Shown: piece by piece, positions 52,004 through 60,804 of the stretch
How positions within the stretch are numbered: position 1 is the first letter of the stretch
Layout of the letters: each line of letters starts with the position of its first letter
NCBI RefSeq assembly: GCF_900188005.1
Contig: NZ_FZNR01000031.1
Coordinates: forward strand, 1 to 64,000
Length of the DNA: 64,000 nt
Direction of reading: 5' to 3'
Origin: Actinoplanes regularis
GTDB lineage: Bacteria > Actinomycetota > Actinomycetes > Mycobacteriales > Micromonosporaceae
Translations under genes and position numbers: made by a program
Notes under the pieces: model-generated
What the model saw: the letters and a program-made list of their open reading frames with translations, nothing else
What the model was told of the DNA's origin: nothing
Database searches by the model: none

Positions 52004-53514
52004 CGGCGTACCGCCGCACGGTGCGTGGCCGGGTCGAGTGTGGCGAGGGCGGTCTCGGCGCCGCGGCCGATCACCTGGTAGACGTGCGGCCGGCACAGGG
52101 CGAGCCATCCCGACCAGAGCAGCCCGGCGGCGGCTGCGGCCAGGAACGACAGTGGCAGGAGCGTGGCGGCGGGATGCCCGGGCGATACGCCGAGGAGCCG
52201 GGCGAAGTCGGTGGCTGTCTCCCAGCCGATCCAGCCGAGGACCATGAACGCCAGCGACGGTGCGAAGACGGTGCGCCAGGCGTTGTCACGCTCGCGCCCG
52301 GGCACCTGGTTGAAGAAGCGGACGATGGCGGCGGAGGTAAGAACCATCATCGCCAGGACCCCGAACCCGCCGAGGACCGTGAGCCAGAAGAACAGCTGGG
52401 TCAGCGGGTCCCAGCCGGCGGTCGCGTAGAGGGCGATGATGGCGGCGGCCAGGCCGGTCTGGGCCAGCGATCCGCCGAGCGGAGCCTTCGAGCGGGGCGC
52501 GGTGGTGCCGAGGAAGCGGGGGAAGACTTCCTCGCGGCCCAGGGAGTAGAAGTAGCGGGCGGTGCAGTGGTGGAACGCCAGCATGGCCGCGAACAGGCTG
52601 GTGATCAGCAGCAGGTGCCCGAGGTTGACGATGAATGCGCCGACGTATGGGGCGGCGAGGTTGAACGTCAGGTCCGGTCCTTCGGCGGTGGCTCGGGCCA
52701 CGATCTGGTCGGGTCCGGTTGCGACTGACAGTGCCCAGGAGCAGAACGAGTACAGCGCACCGATCAGGAACAGCGCGATGAATGTGGCCCGGGCGACGGT
52801 CCGGCGAGGGTCTTTGGCTTCCTCGGAGAACACGGCCGTGCCCTCGATGCCGACGAAACCGGCGAAGGCGATTGCCTGGACGGTGCCGCCTTCGCTGCTG
52901 GCAAGGCTGCTCGGGTTCAGGGTGGTGTAGGTGACCGCTGCGCCGGCGGGGTGCAGTACCTGGGCGACGGCCAGAATCATCGAGACGACGATCTCGGCGA
53001 TGAGCAGGACGGCCAGGACCTTGCCGTTGAGGTCGATACGGCTGACGCCCAGAACGCCGACGATGCCGATACCCAGCAGAGCGATCAGCCACCACGGGAG
53101 GGCGATGATGCCCTGCTGCTTCAGGTAGTCGACGGCGATATAGCCGAACCCGCCGACGCAGCCGATCTGCATCGCGTTGTACGCCAGCACCGCCACGAAA
53201 GCGGTGGCCACACCGAACGGCCGGCCGAGACCACGTGCGACGTACGTGTAGAAGGCACCCGCATTGGAGATCCGCCGGGACATGGCGACGAACCCGACGA
53301 CGAACAAACTCAACGCGAGCGCGACCGAGATGTAGCCGATCGGGATGCCGGTGACACCGGTGACAGCCCAGCCGGTCGTGGCGCCCGAGGCGACGACGGT
53401 CAACGGCGCGGCCGCGGACAGCACGGTAAACACGAGCGGCCACACGCCGAGCTTGCCGCCGGCCAACGTCCGTAGAACGACGCTCGATTGGGGTGGGTAA
53501 GGGGGGTGGGACAC
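52000..53514 (-). CDS. APC-superfamily amino acid/polyamine permease
   Basis: 504 residues from a GTG at 53514 preceded by GAGGAG. About 12 predicted membrane helices run through the protein, for example PLTVVASGATTGWAV, YISVALALSLFVVGFVAM and LLITSLFAAMLAF. The region VQAIAFAGFVGIEGTAVFSE and the following EEAKDPRRT are APC consensus (FxGFE-like and exchange loop). It would import or exchange amino acids or polyamines across the cytoplasmic membrane. The ORF has a longer N-terminal extension in-frame (to 53793), but it is Arg-rich and not conserved. Coupled to the GNAT gene. Confidence 0.9.
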   Translation of the reverse strand: MSHPPYPPQSSVVLRTLAGGKLGVWPLVFTVLSAAAPLTVVASGATTGWAVTGVTGIPIGYISVALALSLFVVGFVAMSRRISNAGAFYTYVARGLGRPFGVATAFVAVLAYNAMQIGCVGGFGYIAVDYLKQQGIIALPWWLIALLGIGIVGVLGVSRIDLNGKVLAVLLIAEIVVSMILAVAQVLHPAGAAVTYTTLNPSSLASSEGGTVQAIAFAGFVGIEGTAVFSEEAKDPRRTVARATFIALFLIGALYSFCSWALSVATGPDQIVARATAEGPDLTFNLAAPYVGAFIVNLGHLLLITSLFAAMLAFHHCTARYFYSLGREEVFPRFLGTTAPRSKAPLGGSLAQTGLAAAIIALYATAGWDPLTQLFFWLTVLGGFGVLAMMVLTSAAIVRFFNQVPGRERDNAWRTVFAPSLAFMVLGWIGWETATDFARLLGVSPGHPAATLLPLSFLAAAAAGLLWSGWLALCRPHVYQVIGRGAETALATLDPATHRAAVRR

Positions 53515-53558
53515 GGTTGGTGTCTCCTCGACAGATGGGAGAAGGGGGAGGGCCGCGG

Positions 53559-54455
53559 CTACCGGAGGTGGGAGGTGACCGCGGAACGAACGGCAGCCTC
53601 GGTGAGAGCAGCGAGAAGCTGCACCGGTCCGGGCGCCTGCTGCAGTTCGTGACGCAGCGACAACGACACGTTCAGGTCCGCGGACCGCAGAACCGTGCGA
53701 TGCCAGTCGCAAGCGAGCAGGAGCCCGCCGAGAAGCCGATCGGAGGTATCGAGGGGTTCGCGACGTTCGAGGCGGCTCAGCAGCCGCGCCCATGGCCAGG
53801 CAGCGTTGTTCCCGTCCGCCGGGAGATAGCCGGTCCGGCGGACGAACAGCCGCCGGGTAAAGACCTGCTCGACATGGCCACTGCGGATCATCCGATCAGC
53901 GACTTGGGCGTAGGCGGTTCCGGCCAGGAACGGCAACCAGATCGGGACCGGATGCGTTTCGCGGGTGAGGTGATCGATGACGATGTGGCCGAGCGCATCC
54001 GCCGGCGGCAGGCGAGTCAAAACCCTCGCCATATGGTCGGCCGAGATCGTCAGGTGCCCGCTGAGGACAAGCTCGCCGAGCAGCGCACCAGCCATGACCA
54101 GGCCAGCCACATCCTCGTGAAGGAGCAGCAGCCCGTCTCGCTCAGCATGCACCAGCCGGAACACGTCATCCGCGAGCGGTGCGTTTCGTACGGCTCCATG
54201 AGCACGACGCCGTGCGACTGTTGCCATTGGCACGGTCGCCGATACGACGATGGGCTGCGAAGAATCGCCCTGTTCCGAAACGAGCAGCGCGGTCTTGTTG
54301 TCCTCTGGACGTGCGGGGTCTTCGGAGTGTCTTCCGCCGCTGGCCTGGGACTGTCGGGACGTGCCGGGTGGTGGGGCCTGGTAGGCCGTCAGTTGCCGCT
54401 CGGTGTCTTTCCACAAGGCCGTTGGGGCCCGTACCGAGTGCCGGTCGAAGGACAT
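53559..54455 (-). CDS. GPP34 (GOLPH3/Vps74-like) family protein
   Basis: 298 residues from the ATG at 54455, preceded by GGAAGGAA at about 8 nt; the ORF extends further without such support. From about residue 95 the GPP34 fold is clear: APLADDVFRLVHAERDGLLL, VAGLVMAGALLGELVLSGHL and WARLLSRLERREPLDTSDRL. Bacterial GPP34 proteins are phospholipid-binding and often sit near regulators or secondary-metabolism genes. The N-terminal 90 residues, Pro/Ser-rich, are not part of the fold. It is divergent from the XRE gene, with a shared promoter region at 54456-54716. Confidence 0.75.
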   Translation of the reverse strand: MSFDRHSVRAPTALWKDTERQLTAYQAPPPGTSRQSQASGGRHSEDPARPEDNKTALLVSEQGDSSQPIVVSATVPMATVARRRAHGAVRNAPLADDVFRLVHAERDGLLLLHEDVAGLVMAGALLGELVLSGHLTISADHMARVLTRLPPADALGHIVIDHLTRETHPVPIWLPFLAGTAYAQVADRMIRSGHVEQVFTRRLFVRRTGYLPADGNNAAWPWARLLSRLERREPLDTSDRLLGGLLLACDWHRTVLRSADLNVSLSLRHELQQAPGPVQLLAALTEAAVRSAVTSHLR

Positions 54456-54716
54456 GCGCGTGTTCCTTCCGCTGGAGGTGCTCGCTGAGTTGGACCTGTT
54501 GCACATGGCCTGTTCCGAGATCAGAACCGTCACGTAGCTGAGCACGGCAGGCGTCGCGTTCCCGGCAACCCCGCTAGGTGAAATGGCGACGTGAATTTGC
54601 GCCGGAACGTTTCGTGATTCGATCGTCCCGAGTACGGTGTGCCCCCGGAAGAACCTTGCCGTCCCTTTTTGCGTCCCGGACGGTCGGGACAATCGCGACT
54701 CTGACCGGGGGTCGAT

Positions 54717-56054
54717 ATGATCGACAAAGAGGAGCACTTCGGCCAGGCGTTACGGCGTCTTCGCGACGCGCGTGGCCTGTCAGTTCGGCAACTGGCGGAC
54801 CTTGTGCGTATGTCCAAAACCAAGATCGGCTATTTGGAGAGCGCCAATGGCCGAAACGTCGACCCAGACGACGCCAGAGCGCTGGATGCGATTCTCGGTT
54901 CCGGCATAACCTTGGTCACGGCCGCAAGCCGGGACCGGATCGCCGCCCTGCCGAGAGCAACCCGAGCTCTGCTCACCGGGCCTAACCGCTACACCGACCT
55001 CGGCTCCACCCTCCTGACAGCATGGAGCGATCCCGGAGGTGCTGAACCAGTGGAACGACGTTCGTTCCTTCAAACAGGATTGATCTTCCCCGTGCTGGCC
55101 CTTGAAGTGACCCGCCACGGCATGGGGACCGCCATGAGCGAGCGTGCGGACACCTCCGTCGAAGAGTGGCAAGAGATCGCCCTCGAACACGGCTACAACT
55201 ACATGACCATGCCGCCGCACGAGTTGCTCGAGATTCTCATGATCGACATGATCGCGATCCAATACGCGACCGCGGAGACTGACGAGGACACCGCCCGAGA
55301 ACTCCGCCGAGCCGGCGCGCTGCTGTCTGCGCTTACCGCGATGACGGTCGCCAACCTCGGTCAGCTCCGCGAGGGGCGCCGGTGGTGGAGGACTGCCCGC
55401 GATCTCGCCGACGGCGCCGGTGATCCCGTGGTGAGTACGTGGGTCCGCGGCCGTGAGGTCGTTCGGGCATTGTACGAGCAGCGACCTGTCGAGACGGTCA
55501 TCGCGATGGCAGATGAATACGAGGAGATGTTCGGGGATGCGGCGCCGGAAGCACTGCCCGAGCTCCTTGGCGGAAAGGCGCAGGCACTCGCGCTCGCGGG
55601 TCGGGCGGCCGAGGCACGTTCATACCTGCCCAAGTTGGAGGAGGTGTGCGCCGCTCTGCCACGAACCGTCATGGAACAGGGCAGGTCCGTATTCGGATGG
55701 TCCCATGACAGGCTCCGGTTCACCCAGTCGTTCGTGCACTCCTTCAACGGAGACTTCGCGAAGGCCGATGAAGCACGCCGTGCCGCGATCGAGCTGTACC
55801 CCGATACCTACCGGCGAGGACCCGCGCAGATCGAGCTGCAGGCGGCGATGTGTTTGGCGAAGATCGGTGATGCCTCCGGAGCGGCCCGACACGCCCAGGA
55901 TGTGCTGGAAGGTTTGCCGGGCGCGGATTACATCCGACCGATCGTCGACTTGTCTCACCGGGTTTTGAATGCCATTCCCGCGTCGGCGGATCGGCTGCCG
56001 GAAGTGCGAAGCTACCGGGAGTTCCTGACGGCAACCCCACAGATTCGGAGCTGA
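54717..56054 (+). CDS. XRE-family regulator with TPR-like C-terminal domain
   Basis: 445 residues. The N-terminus (GQALRRLRDARGLSVRQLAD, then LVRMSKTKIGYLESANGRNV) is an XRE helix-turn-helix. The rest is a helical solenoid with TPR-like repeats (LPELLGGKAQALALAGRAAE, FAKADEARRAAIELYPDTYR), as in large actinobacterial Xre-TPR regulators that sense small signals. The ATG at 54717 is close to its promoter, divergent from the GPP34 gene. It likely regulates the neighbouring genes; target unknown. The stop is 2 bp before the following acetyltransferase gene. Confidence 0.88.
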   Translation: MIDKEEHFGQALRRLRDARGLSVRQLADLVRMSKTKIGYLESANGRNVDPDDARALDAILGSGITLVTAASRDRIAALPRATRALLTGPNRYTDLGSTLLTAWSDPGGAEPVERRSFLQTGLIFPVLALEVTRHGMGTAMSERADTSVEEWQEIALEHGYNYMTMPPHELLEILMIDMIAIQYATAETDEDTARELRRAGALLSALTAMTVANLGQLREGRRWWRTARDLADGAGDPVVSTWVRGREVVRALYEQRPVETVIAMADEYEEMFGDAAPEALPELLGGKAQALALAGRAAEARSYLPKLEEVCAALPRTVMEQGRSVFGWSHDRLRFTQSFVHSFNGDFAKADEARRAAIELYPDTYRRGPAQIELQAAMCLAKIGDASGAARHAQDVLEGLPGADYIRPIVDLSHRVLNAIPASADRLPEVRSYREFLTATPQIRS

Positions 56055-56056
56055 CG

Positions 56057-56617
56057 ATGGATGTTCGCGCGGATGACCGGCTGACCCTGCGGCATTCCGG
56101 CCCGGACGAGGCCTTGCAGATGCGCGAGCAACTCGTGCCGATCTACGCAGAGACCCACGTGCACCTCCTGGACCAGCCGTGGTATTCCCCTGATGACTGG
56201 TGGTCTCGCCTTGCCGAGATCTACTCCAAGACGCGTGACTTCGACCTTGTGACCGCTTGGACCGGTGATCACTGCGTCGGGTATGCGTTTGGCAGCCCTC
56301 GCGACGACGAGGATCTCTGGCCGCAGATTCATGCTGTCTTTCCCGACCTCATGCCTACTGGGCCGGTGTATATCTTCCGCGAATTCGCCGTAACGCCGGC
56401 TCACCAGCGGCGTGGCCACGGTGCCGCCATCCATGACGAACTGATGCGTGATCGTCCCGAGCAGGCCGCACACCTTCTCGTTCGCGACGACAACACGCCC
56501 GCGCTTGCCGCGTACCGCAGGTGGGGCTGGGTCACGGCCGGCTCGAAGAGGCCGTTCCCCGACTCGCCGACCTTCGCAGCGATGGCGCTGAACCTGCGCA
56601 TCCGATCCCGCCCTTGA
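56057..56617 (+). CDS. GNAT-family N-acetyltransferase
   Basis: 186 residues. Motif A is FAVTPAHQRRGHGAAIHDEL; the C-terminal RDDNTPALAAYRRWGW and AMALNLR complete the GNAT fold. The N-terminal region (LTLRHSGPDEALQMREQLVP) is acidic. It is cotranscribed with the XRE gene (2-bp gap). Substrate unknown; the small-molecule or protein acetylation role is typical of the family. A perfect hairpin follows at 56635. Confidence 0.88.
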   Translation: MDVRADDRLTLRHSGPDEALQMREQLVPIYAETHVHLLDQPWYSPDDWWSRLAEIYSKTRDFDLVTAWTGDHCVGYAFGSPRDDEDLWPQIHAVFPDLMPTGPVYIFREFAVTPAHQRRGHGAAIHDELMRDRPEQAAHLLVRDDNTPALAAYRRWGWVTAGSKRPFPDSPTFAAMALNLRIRSRP

Positions 56618-56634
56618 TCACGTCACCAGGGGAT

Positions 56635-56662
56635 GGTGGGTCGAGCTGCAACTCGACCCACC
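56635..56662. terminator. bidirectional terminator between convergent genes
   Basis: GGTGGGTCGAG and CTCGACCCACC form a perfect 11-bp stem with a 6-nt loop (CTGCAA). It lies 17 nt after the stop of the GNAT gene at 56617 and 61 nt from the stop of the convergent minus-strand gene at 56724, which fits a shared terminator. Confidence 0.75.
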
Positions 56663-56723
56663 ACGCACGCTTGCGGCAGTCGCCGTACCCCTACAGGGGA
56701 TCCCGACGTCGCGCCTGTCGGCG

Positions 56724-57836
56724 TCAGCCGGGCGGGCGCAGCCCAAACGGCCTGCCGGCGTTGTCGAGCACGATGGAGCCGCGCTGGCCTTTGTAGATCC
56801 AGTTCAGTTCGAGGTTCCAGGTGACCGCGAAAGTGCTGGTGTGCGGGCGGATGACGAGCTGCTCCGGGTCCAGCGGGCTGACGGTGAATGGGAAGTCCGG
56901 CGGGTGGGGGCCCCGCAGCCTCGTCGGAAAGAAGCGTGACCAGCTGCGGGCGGATTTCTGATTCGGTACGGGAGTGAGCCGCGGTGGGTCCTCGTCGAGA
57001 TCCAGCGCGAAGGCCCGCTCCTCAAGGATGCCCAAGACGTGCGAGATGTTCCTAACGTCGGCGGGTGGCGTGCGGGACAGGACGTGCGCCCGCAGCGACT
57101 GCAGCACCACGGTCCGGGCTCCGACCGCCTCCACCAGCACTCGTAGCACCGAGTGGCCGCTGATCGGTGTGTCGTCGGCGTACAAGCTCGCTGCCTGTTC
57201 AACCGTCACCACGATGGGGTCGCCGCGGATCGCTGGATTGGGCTCGCCGCCGATCCGCAGCTCGCCGATCTGGGCGGCCTGGATGATCGTGCCCGCAGTG
57301 GAGTCGACCACGCTGTTCGCCAAGGCACCGGCCAACGGGTCGGGGGCGAGAAACGGAGTCTGGAAGCCGAGCCGGCGCAGCCGGCCGCCCACCGAGCGTG
57401 GATCGGTCTGCTCCGACGCGTTCGCGAGGCGACCGCGGGCGATGACCTCTTGGACCGCCCGAAGGCAGACCCGGTACAGCACCGCAGCGAGGTTGCCGTG
57501 GAAGTAGGAGACGTAGAACGGGTCGGGTGTCAGCGTCTCCAACTGCCGGGCGAGCGCCCGATTGAGCGCTTGGTCGCCGTCCTCGAGGTCGATCGACGCC
57601 GCGGGGTGGGAGGTTGCGAAGCAGTCGGCCAGGTCCCGGCAGATCTTGCCTCGCCGGTAGGGGAAGGCCCAGCTCAGTTCATCACCGTGGACGGCGGTCC
57701 CCAGCGCGCGCACCAGTTCATACCAGTCTTTTCGCTGCTCGCACAGCGGGATGCCGACCGCCTGAAGCACGGAATCCAGCCAATGGCCGAGCGCTTCGAC
57801 CATGCGCGTCTCGTCGGCGTCGCCGACGCCGGTCAC
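56724..57836 (-). CDS. protein with internal amyloid-like motif, partner of the adjacent membrane protein
   Basis: 370 residues with no recognised domain. The N-terminal part (1-165) is helical (MVEALGHWLDSVLQAVGIPL, FYVSYFHGNLAAVLYRVCLR). Residues 174-196 contain TIIQAAQIGELRIG, nearly the same as NLVQANQISHLNIG in the neighbouring membrane protein. The C-terminal part (200-370) is rich in beta strands (RTVVLQSLRAHVLS, LVIRPHTSTFAVTWNLELNW). The start codon overlaps the stop of the membrane protein gene by 4 bp, so the two are translationally coupled. The shared motif fits bacterial amyloid signalling sequences; function is inference. Confidence 0.75.
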   Translation of the reverse strand: MTGVGDADETRMVEALGHWLDSVLQAVGIPLCEQRKDWYELVRALGTAVHGDELSWAFPYRRGKICRDLADCFATSHPAASIDLEDGDQALNRALARQLETLTPDPFYVSYFHGNLAAVLYRVCLRAVQEVIARGRLANASEQTDPRSVGGRLRRLGFQTPFLAPDPLAGALANSVVDSTAGTIIQAAQIGELRIGGEPNPAIRGDPIVVTVEQAASLYADDTPISGHSVLRVLVEAVGARTVVLQSLRAHVLSRTPPADVRNISHVLGILEERAFALDLDEDPPRLTPVPNQKSARSWSRFFPTRLRGPHPPDFPFTVSPLDPEQLVIRPHTSTFAVTWNLELNWIYKGQRGSIVLDNAGRPFGLRPPG

Positions 57837-58231
57837 ATCCCCTCCCGCTGTGCGTCGCCGATATTCAGGTGGGAGATCTGGTTCGCCTGAACCAGGTTCT
57901 CGACGTGACTGCCCTGCACGACGTTAGTGGTGACACCGGCCACGGGCGCGGATCCGCCCGTGGTCTCCGCCCCGGACGCCATCGGCGGTGGCAGGTCGGC
58001 GCGCTCCGGCGCCGGCTGGGTTAGTGCGGTGGACCCCTGCGATGGCCCGGGGGGCACACGAGCGGGGCGCCCGCCGCGCCCGACCCACATTGCCAGACCG
58101 AGGGACAGCACGCCGACCACGATAGAGATGATCTTCTCGGTGCGGTCGAGACCCTCGCCTGCGAGGAGGACGACCAGCCCAGCCAGCCCCACACCTGCGG
58201 ACATCAGAAAGATGATCAGCCGCCGCGTCAT
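57833..58231 (-). CDS. two-span membrane protein with C-terminal amyloid-like signalling motif
   Basis: 132 residues. Two membrane helices (IIFLMSAGVGLAGLVVLLAG and IISIVVGVLSLGLAMWVG) are followed by a Pro/Ser-rich cytoplasmic-type linker (55-100), then a motif at residues 103-125 containing NLVQANQISHLNIG. This alternation of N, V/I, Q, A and G resembles RHIM-like bacterial amyloid signalling sequences (BASS), which are usually found in adjacent genes that share the motif. The partner here is the overlapping downstream gene. The start is the ATG at 58231. Membrane anchoring of the motif is consistent with a membrane-acting or sensing partner. Confidence 0.75.
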   Translation of the reverse strand: MTRRLIIFLMSAGVGLAGLVVLLAGEGLDRTEKIISIVVGVLSLGLAMWVGRGGRPARVPPGPSQGSTALTQPAPERADLPPPMASGAETTGGSAPVAGVTTNVVQGSHVENLVQANQISHLNIGDAQREGM

Positions 58232-58389
58232 TTTTCGAGTATCGACGCTCGACTCCCGGGTGACCAGGGCGAGCTCACCCGAACCGGCGACCCAAGTTCC
58301 AGACCGCGCCCGCCCGGACCTGACATGCCGCCGGGACGGGGCGGTCAGTCCCGTTACCCCGGGTAGCCGGAGACCTGGTTCTCATCGCG

Positions 58390-58605
58390 CGTAGGTTCCC
58401 GTTGATGTCGGCGTGCGGGTTCTGCCGGTCGGAGAGAATGTTGTCGTAGCTGCCGGCGGCGTACGTGGCCTCGGCCTTGGCGATGGTGTCGTGTGCGCCC
58501 GAGGCCTTGCCGAGGTCGGCCAGGTATCGCACCAGGTGGTCGCGGTCGACGTCGATGGTCTGGCGGGAGTGCTTGCAAATGTTGGCCACCGCCTTGACCC
58601 CTGAC
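58390..58605 (-). pseudogene. short coding remnant
   Basis: A run of about 70 residues on the minus strand (KHSRQTIDVDRDHLVRYLAD, then GAHDTIAKAEATYAAGSYDN) has strong coding character at third codon positions but no matching start, and it loses coding character after DINGNLR. It looks like the middle of a lost gene, or a small gene with an unrecognised start. It sits between the amyloid-motif pair and the zinc-ribbon gene. No family recognised. Confidence 0.35.
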
Positions 58606-58676
58606 GATCGGAATCGCGAGATCGTGGGTGGTGGACGGGTATGACCGCCCACCACTCTGATCGACTCAATCCGGAG

Positions 58677-59957
58677 TCAGGAGTCCCTAACTGCCGTTCG
58701 GTTGCCGAGGACGCGGACGGTCGTACTCAATTTGATGGGCAGGCTTTCGTCGCCCTTGAGGAACGGCTGGATATCGATCGGCTTGCGAAGCGTCCGCCCG
58801 GGTCCCCATGCCTGCTGTCGCTCGTGGCCGGAGACCCAGTATCGGTGATCGGGCTTCGCCCGCGACCGGGTTCCATCCGGCTGGGGCGATCTCGGTCCCG
58901 GCGCGCTGTTCCGGGGCTTGATCCGTACGATCCGGACGTCGGGCGCGGGGCGGTTGCTGCGCTGGTATGCCTTGGTCGTTCCCTTCGGGAGTTTCGCTGG
59001 GACCGCTTCGGCCATCTGCTGGTTGATCAGGAGCCAGGTGGTGACGAGCGGCCCGAGTGGGTGGCTGCCGTCGAGCGCGCCGCGCCGCGGTACGTGTTCG
59101 GCGTGGGCGGGGAGCAGCCAGCCGATCTCGTGTCGCAGGGCAGGCATTAGGTCTTCGCGCAGGGCACTGCCGATGCTGCGGTAGCCGAGCAGCTGCCAGC
59201 CGTCAAACTGGGGTGTCCACGAGACGGCGGCGAGCTGCCCAGGACCGACTGCTCCCGGCCAGGCGATCAGCCCGGCTGACGAGGGCATGAGTTCCTCGGA
59301 GAGCCTGGCGGGCGGCTGGTTCCTGCTGACCGCGTTGACCAACTCGGTGAACTCCTCGTTGATCCAGTACATCGGTGCCAGGTCGAGCTGGTTTGCCAGG
59401 CTCTGGCGGCCTTCACGGTCGTTAATGGCTGTGGGAAGGTCGACCGGGCTGCCGAGCAATCCGGTGAACCGGTCGCGGACCTTCGGGAGCATCTCGGCGG
59501 CAATCCGAGCGGCTGGCCATCGTGTCGTGGTGAGAAGTGTTCGTCCCTCGCGGCCGAGGACGATGCCGCGGTGCAACAGGTTCAGCTGTACATATTCGGT
59601 GCTGCCGCGACGCCACCGCATGAAGGACGCGCACCGGTCGGTGAGGGCGCCAACGTCGTCGGCCTCGATGTGCTGGGCGCACGCGTAGCAGACGTGCCAG
59701 TGATCGTTGTAGGTCGCGACGGCCCCGACGTCGAGCGCCATGACCTGGATGAGGCCGGTCCGGTAGTTCCAGACGGGTAGCTCGCCGGAGCAGGTGTGGC
59801 ACCGGTTGAAGACCTGCGGAGCGTGGACGGCGTCCACCGGCACGACTTCGTGTTCTTCGTCGGCAACCGGATGACGGAAGCCGAGACGGCTACCATGCCG
59901 GTGCTCGGTGAGTGCGTGGGAGCAGGTGGCGCAGGCCATCAGAGTCGCGAGGTTCAT
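58677..59957 (-). CDS. zinc-ribbon hypothetical protein
   Basis: 426 residues. CxxC pairs at the N-terminus (ACATCSHALTEH, CHTCSGELPVW, HVCYACAQHIE) suggest two or three zinc-ribbon units. The middle (INDREGRQSLANQLDLAPMY, MPALRHEIGWLLPAHAEHV) is a mixed domain, followed by a basic linker (RSNRPAPDVRIVRIKPRNSA). The conserved C-terminal segment HRYWVSGHERQQAWGPGRTL is often seen in actinobacterial mobile-element proteins (impression from memory). Start ATG at 59957, overlapping the GGDEF gene stop by 4 bp. Function unknown. Confidence 0.75.
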   Translation of the reverse strand: MNLATLMACATCSHALTEHRHGSRLGFRHPVADEEHEVVPVDAVHAPQVFNRCHTCSGELPVWNYRTGLIQVMALDVGAVATYNDHWHVCYACAQHIEADDVGALTDRCASFMRWRRGSTEYVQLNLLHRGIVLGREGRTLLTTTRWPAARIAAEMLPKVRDRFTGLLGSPVDLPTAINDREGRQSLANQLDLAPMYWINEEFTELVNAVSRNQPPARLSEELMPSSAGLIAWPGAVGPGQLAAVSWTPQFDGWQLLGYRSIGSALREDLMPALRHEIGWLLPAHAEHVPRRGALDGSHPLGPLVTTWLLINQQMAEAVPAKLPKGTTKAYQRSNRPAPDVRIVRIKPRNSAPGPRSPQPDGTRSRAKPDHRYWVSGHERQQAWGPGRTLRKPIDIQPFLKGDESLPIKLSTTVRVLGNRTAVRDS

Positions 59958-60670
59958 GCGCCGTTCCCGTTCTGCGAGCGGCGCCGGTCACGCAGGCGGG
60001 GTCCTCGGCGAGGTCGGTGGCTGGGCATCGTCATGCCGGGCTGGTGGAGAACGTGCCGGTTCCCGCCTTGCTGCTTGGCGTGGTACATGGCCATGTCGGC
60101 GTGGTGCAGGGCGACGCCGTCGAGCAGGTCGGTGCTGGTGGCGATGGCGACGCCGAGGCTCGCGGTAATCGTGACAGTGACCGGCCCGTTGTCGGCGCGG
60201 ACCTCGACGGGCTCGGCGATGACGTCCGTGAAGTGTTCGGCCATGCCGGCGAGGCGGGTTCGGCCAAGGGGCATGATGGCCGCGAACTCGTCGCCGGAGA
60301 GCCGCGCGGCGTGTCCGCCGTAGAGTTCGGCGAGTTCCCTGATCCGATCAGCGGTCGCCTTGAGCAGGTCGTCTCCGGCGTTGTGGCTGTGGGCGTCGTT
60401 GACCTCTTTGAACAGGTCGAGGTCGATCAGCATGGCGACGATGTGTTGGGGCTCGGCGGATGCGGCGTTGGCGGTGTGGATGGCGCGCAGGCCGGTGCGG
60501 TTGTGCAGGCCGGTGAGCGGGTCGTGGGTGAGCTGCCAGACGGCGTCGGCCAGCTCGTCGCGCAGCCCGGTAATGACAGGCCGCATGGCCCCGTGGTTGA
60601 TCAGGAAGCCGATGACGGCTCCGAGCGTGGCCGCCATGAGAGTGGCGATCACGAGGGGCGTGGTGAACAC
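59954..60670 (-). CDS. GGDEF-domain protein, likely diguanylate cyclase-like
   Basis: 238 residues with one N-terminal membrane helix (TPLVIATLMAATLGAVIGFL) and a GGDEF domain: HDPLTGLHNRTGL, LIDLDLFKEVND and SGDEF at 125-129 (the first Gly is Ser). The SGDEF variant may still make c-di-GMP. The C-terminal tail is basic (RPRRGPRLRDRRRSQNGNGA). GTG start at 60670 preceded by GGAGGA; the gene overlaps the zinc-ribbon gene start. An inverted repeat lies in its 5' leader. It probably has a regulatory role in the accessory block; no sensory domain is present beyond the single helix. Confidence 0.85.
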   Translation of the reverse strand: MFTTPLVIATLMAATLGAVIGFLINHGAMRPVITGLRDELADAVWQLTHDPLTGLHNRTGLRAIHTANAASAEPQHIVAMLIDLDLFKEVNDAHSHNAGDDLLKATADRIRELAELYGGHAARLSGDEFAAIMPLGRTRLAGMAEHFTDVIAEPVEVRADNGPVTVTITASLGVAIATSTDLLDGVALHHADMAMYHAKQQGGNRHVLHQPGMTMPSHRPRRGPRLRDRRRSQNGNGA

Positions 60671-60695
60671 TGGATTCCTCCATTCCGTTGGAGAA

Positions 60696-60733
60696 ACCCG
60701 GGACGCGCGTTTTCCAGGCGGAGCGTCCCGGGT
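60696..60733 (-). promoter_or_regulatory. 5' leader hairpin of the GGDEF gene
   Basis: ACCCGGGACG and CGTCCCGGGT form a perfect 10-bp stem with an 18-nt loop, ending 26 bp before the GGDEF start codon and followed on the minus strand by TTTCTCC. This could terminate or attenuate transcription from the upstream gene. Confidence 0.45.
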
Positions 60734-60747
60734 CTCGGATACGACGA

Positions 60748-60768
60748 CGGCCCGCCAAAGGCGGGCCG
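60748..60768 (+). terminator. hairpin with T-run, rho-independent terminator
   Basis: CGGCCCGCC, loop AAA, GGCGGGCCG, then CTTTTA on the plus strand. This is the clearest intrinsic terminator in the window. The annotated genes nearby are on the minus strand, so on that strand it is a hairpin without a T-run, 37 nt beyond the stop of the zinc-binding protein gene. Confidence 0.6.
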
Positions 60769-60804
60769 CTTTTATGTTTGGGTCGCCGTGTACGGCGGCC
60801 CAGG

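Noticed and set aside
52286..53443. A 385-residue minus-strand frame within the permease gene
   Set aside because: It is an out-of-frame, Arg/His-rich shadow of the membrane-protein coding frame.
58641..59150. Plus-strand frame opposite the zinc-ribbon gene
   Set aside because: It is antisense to the conserved C-terminal part of that gene and has shadow-type composition.
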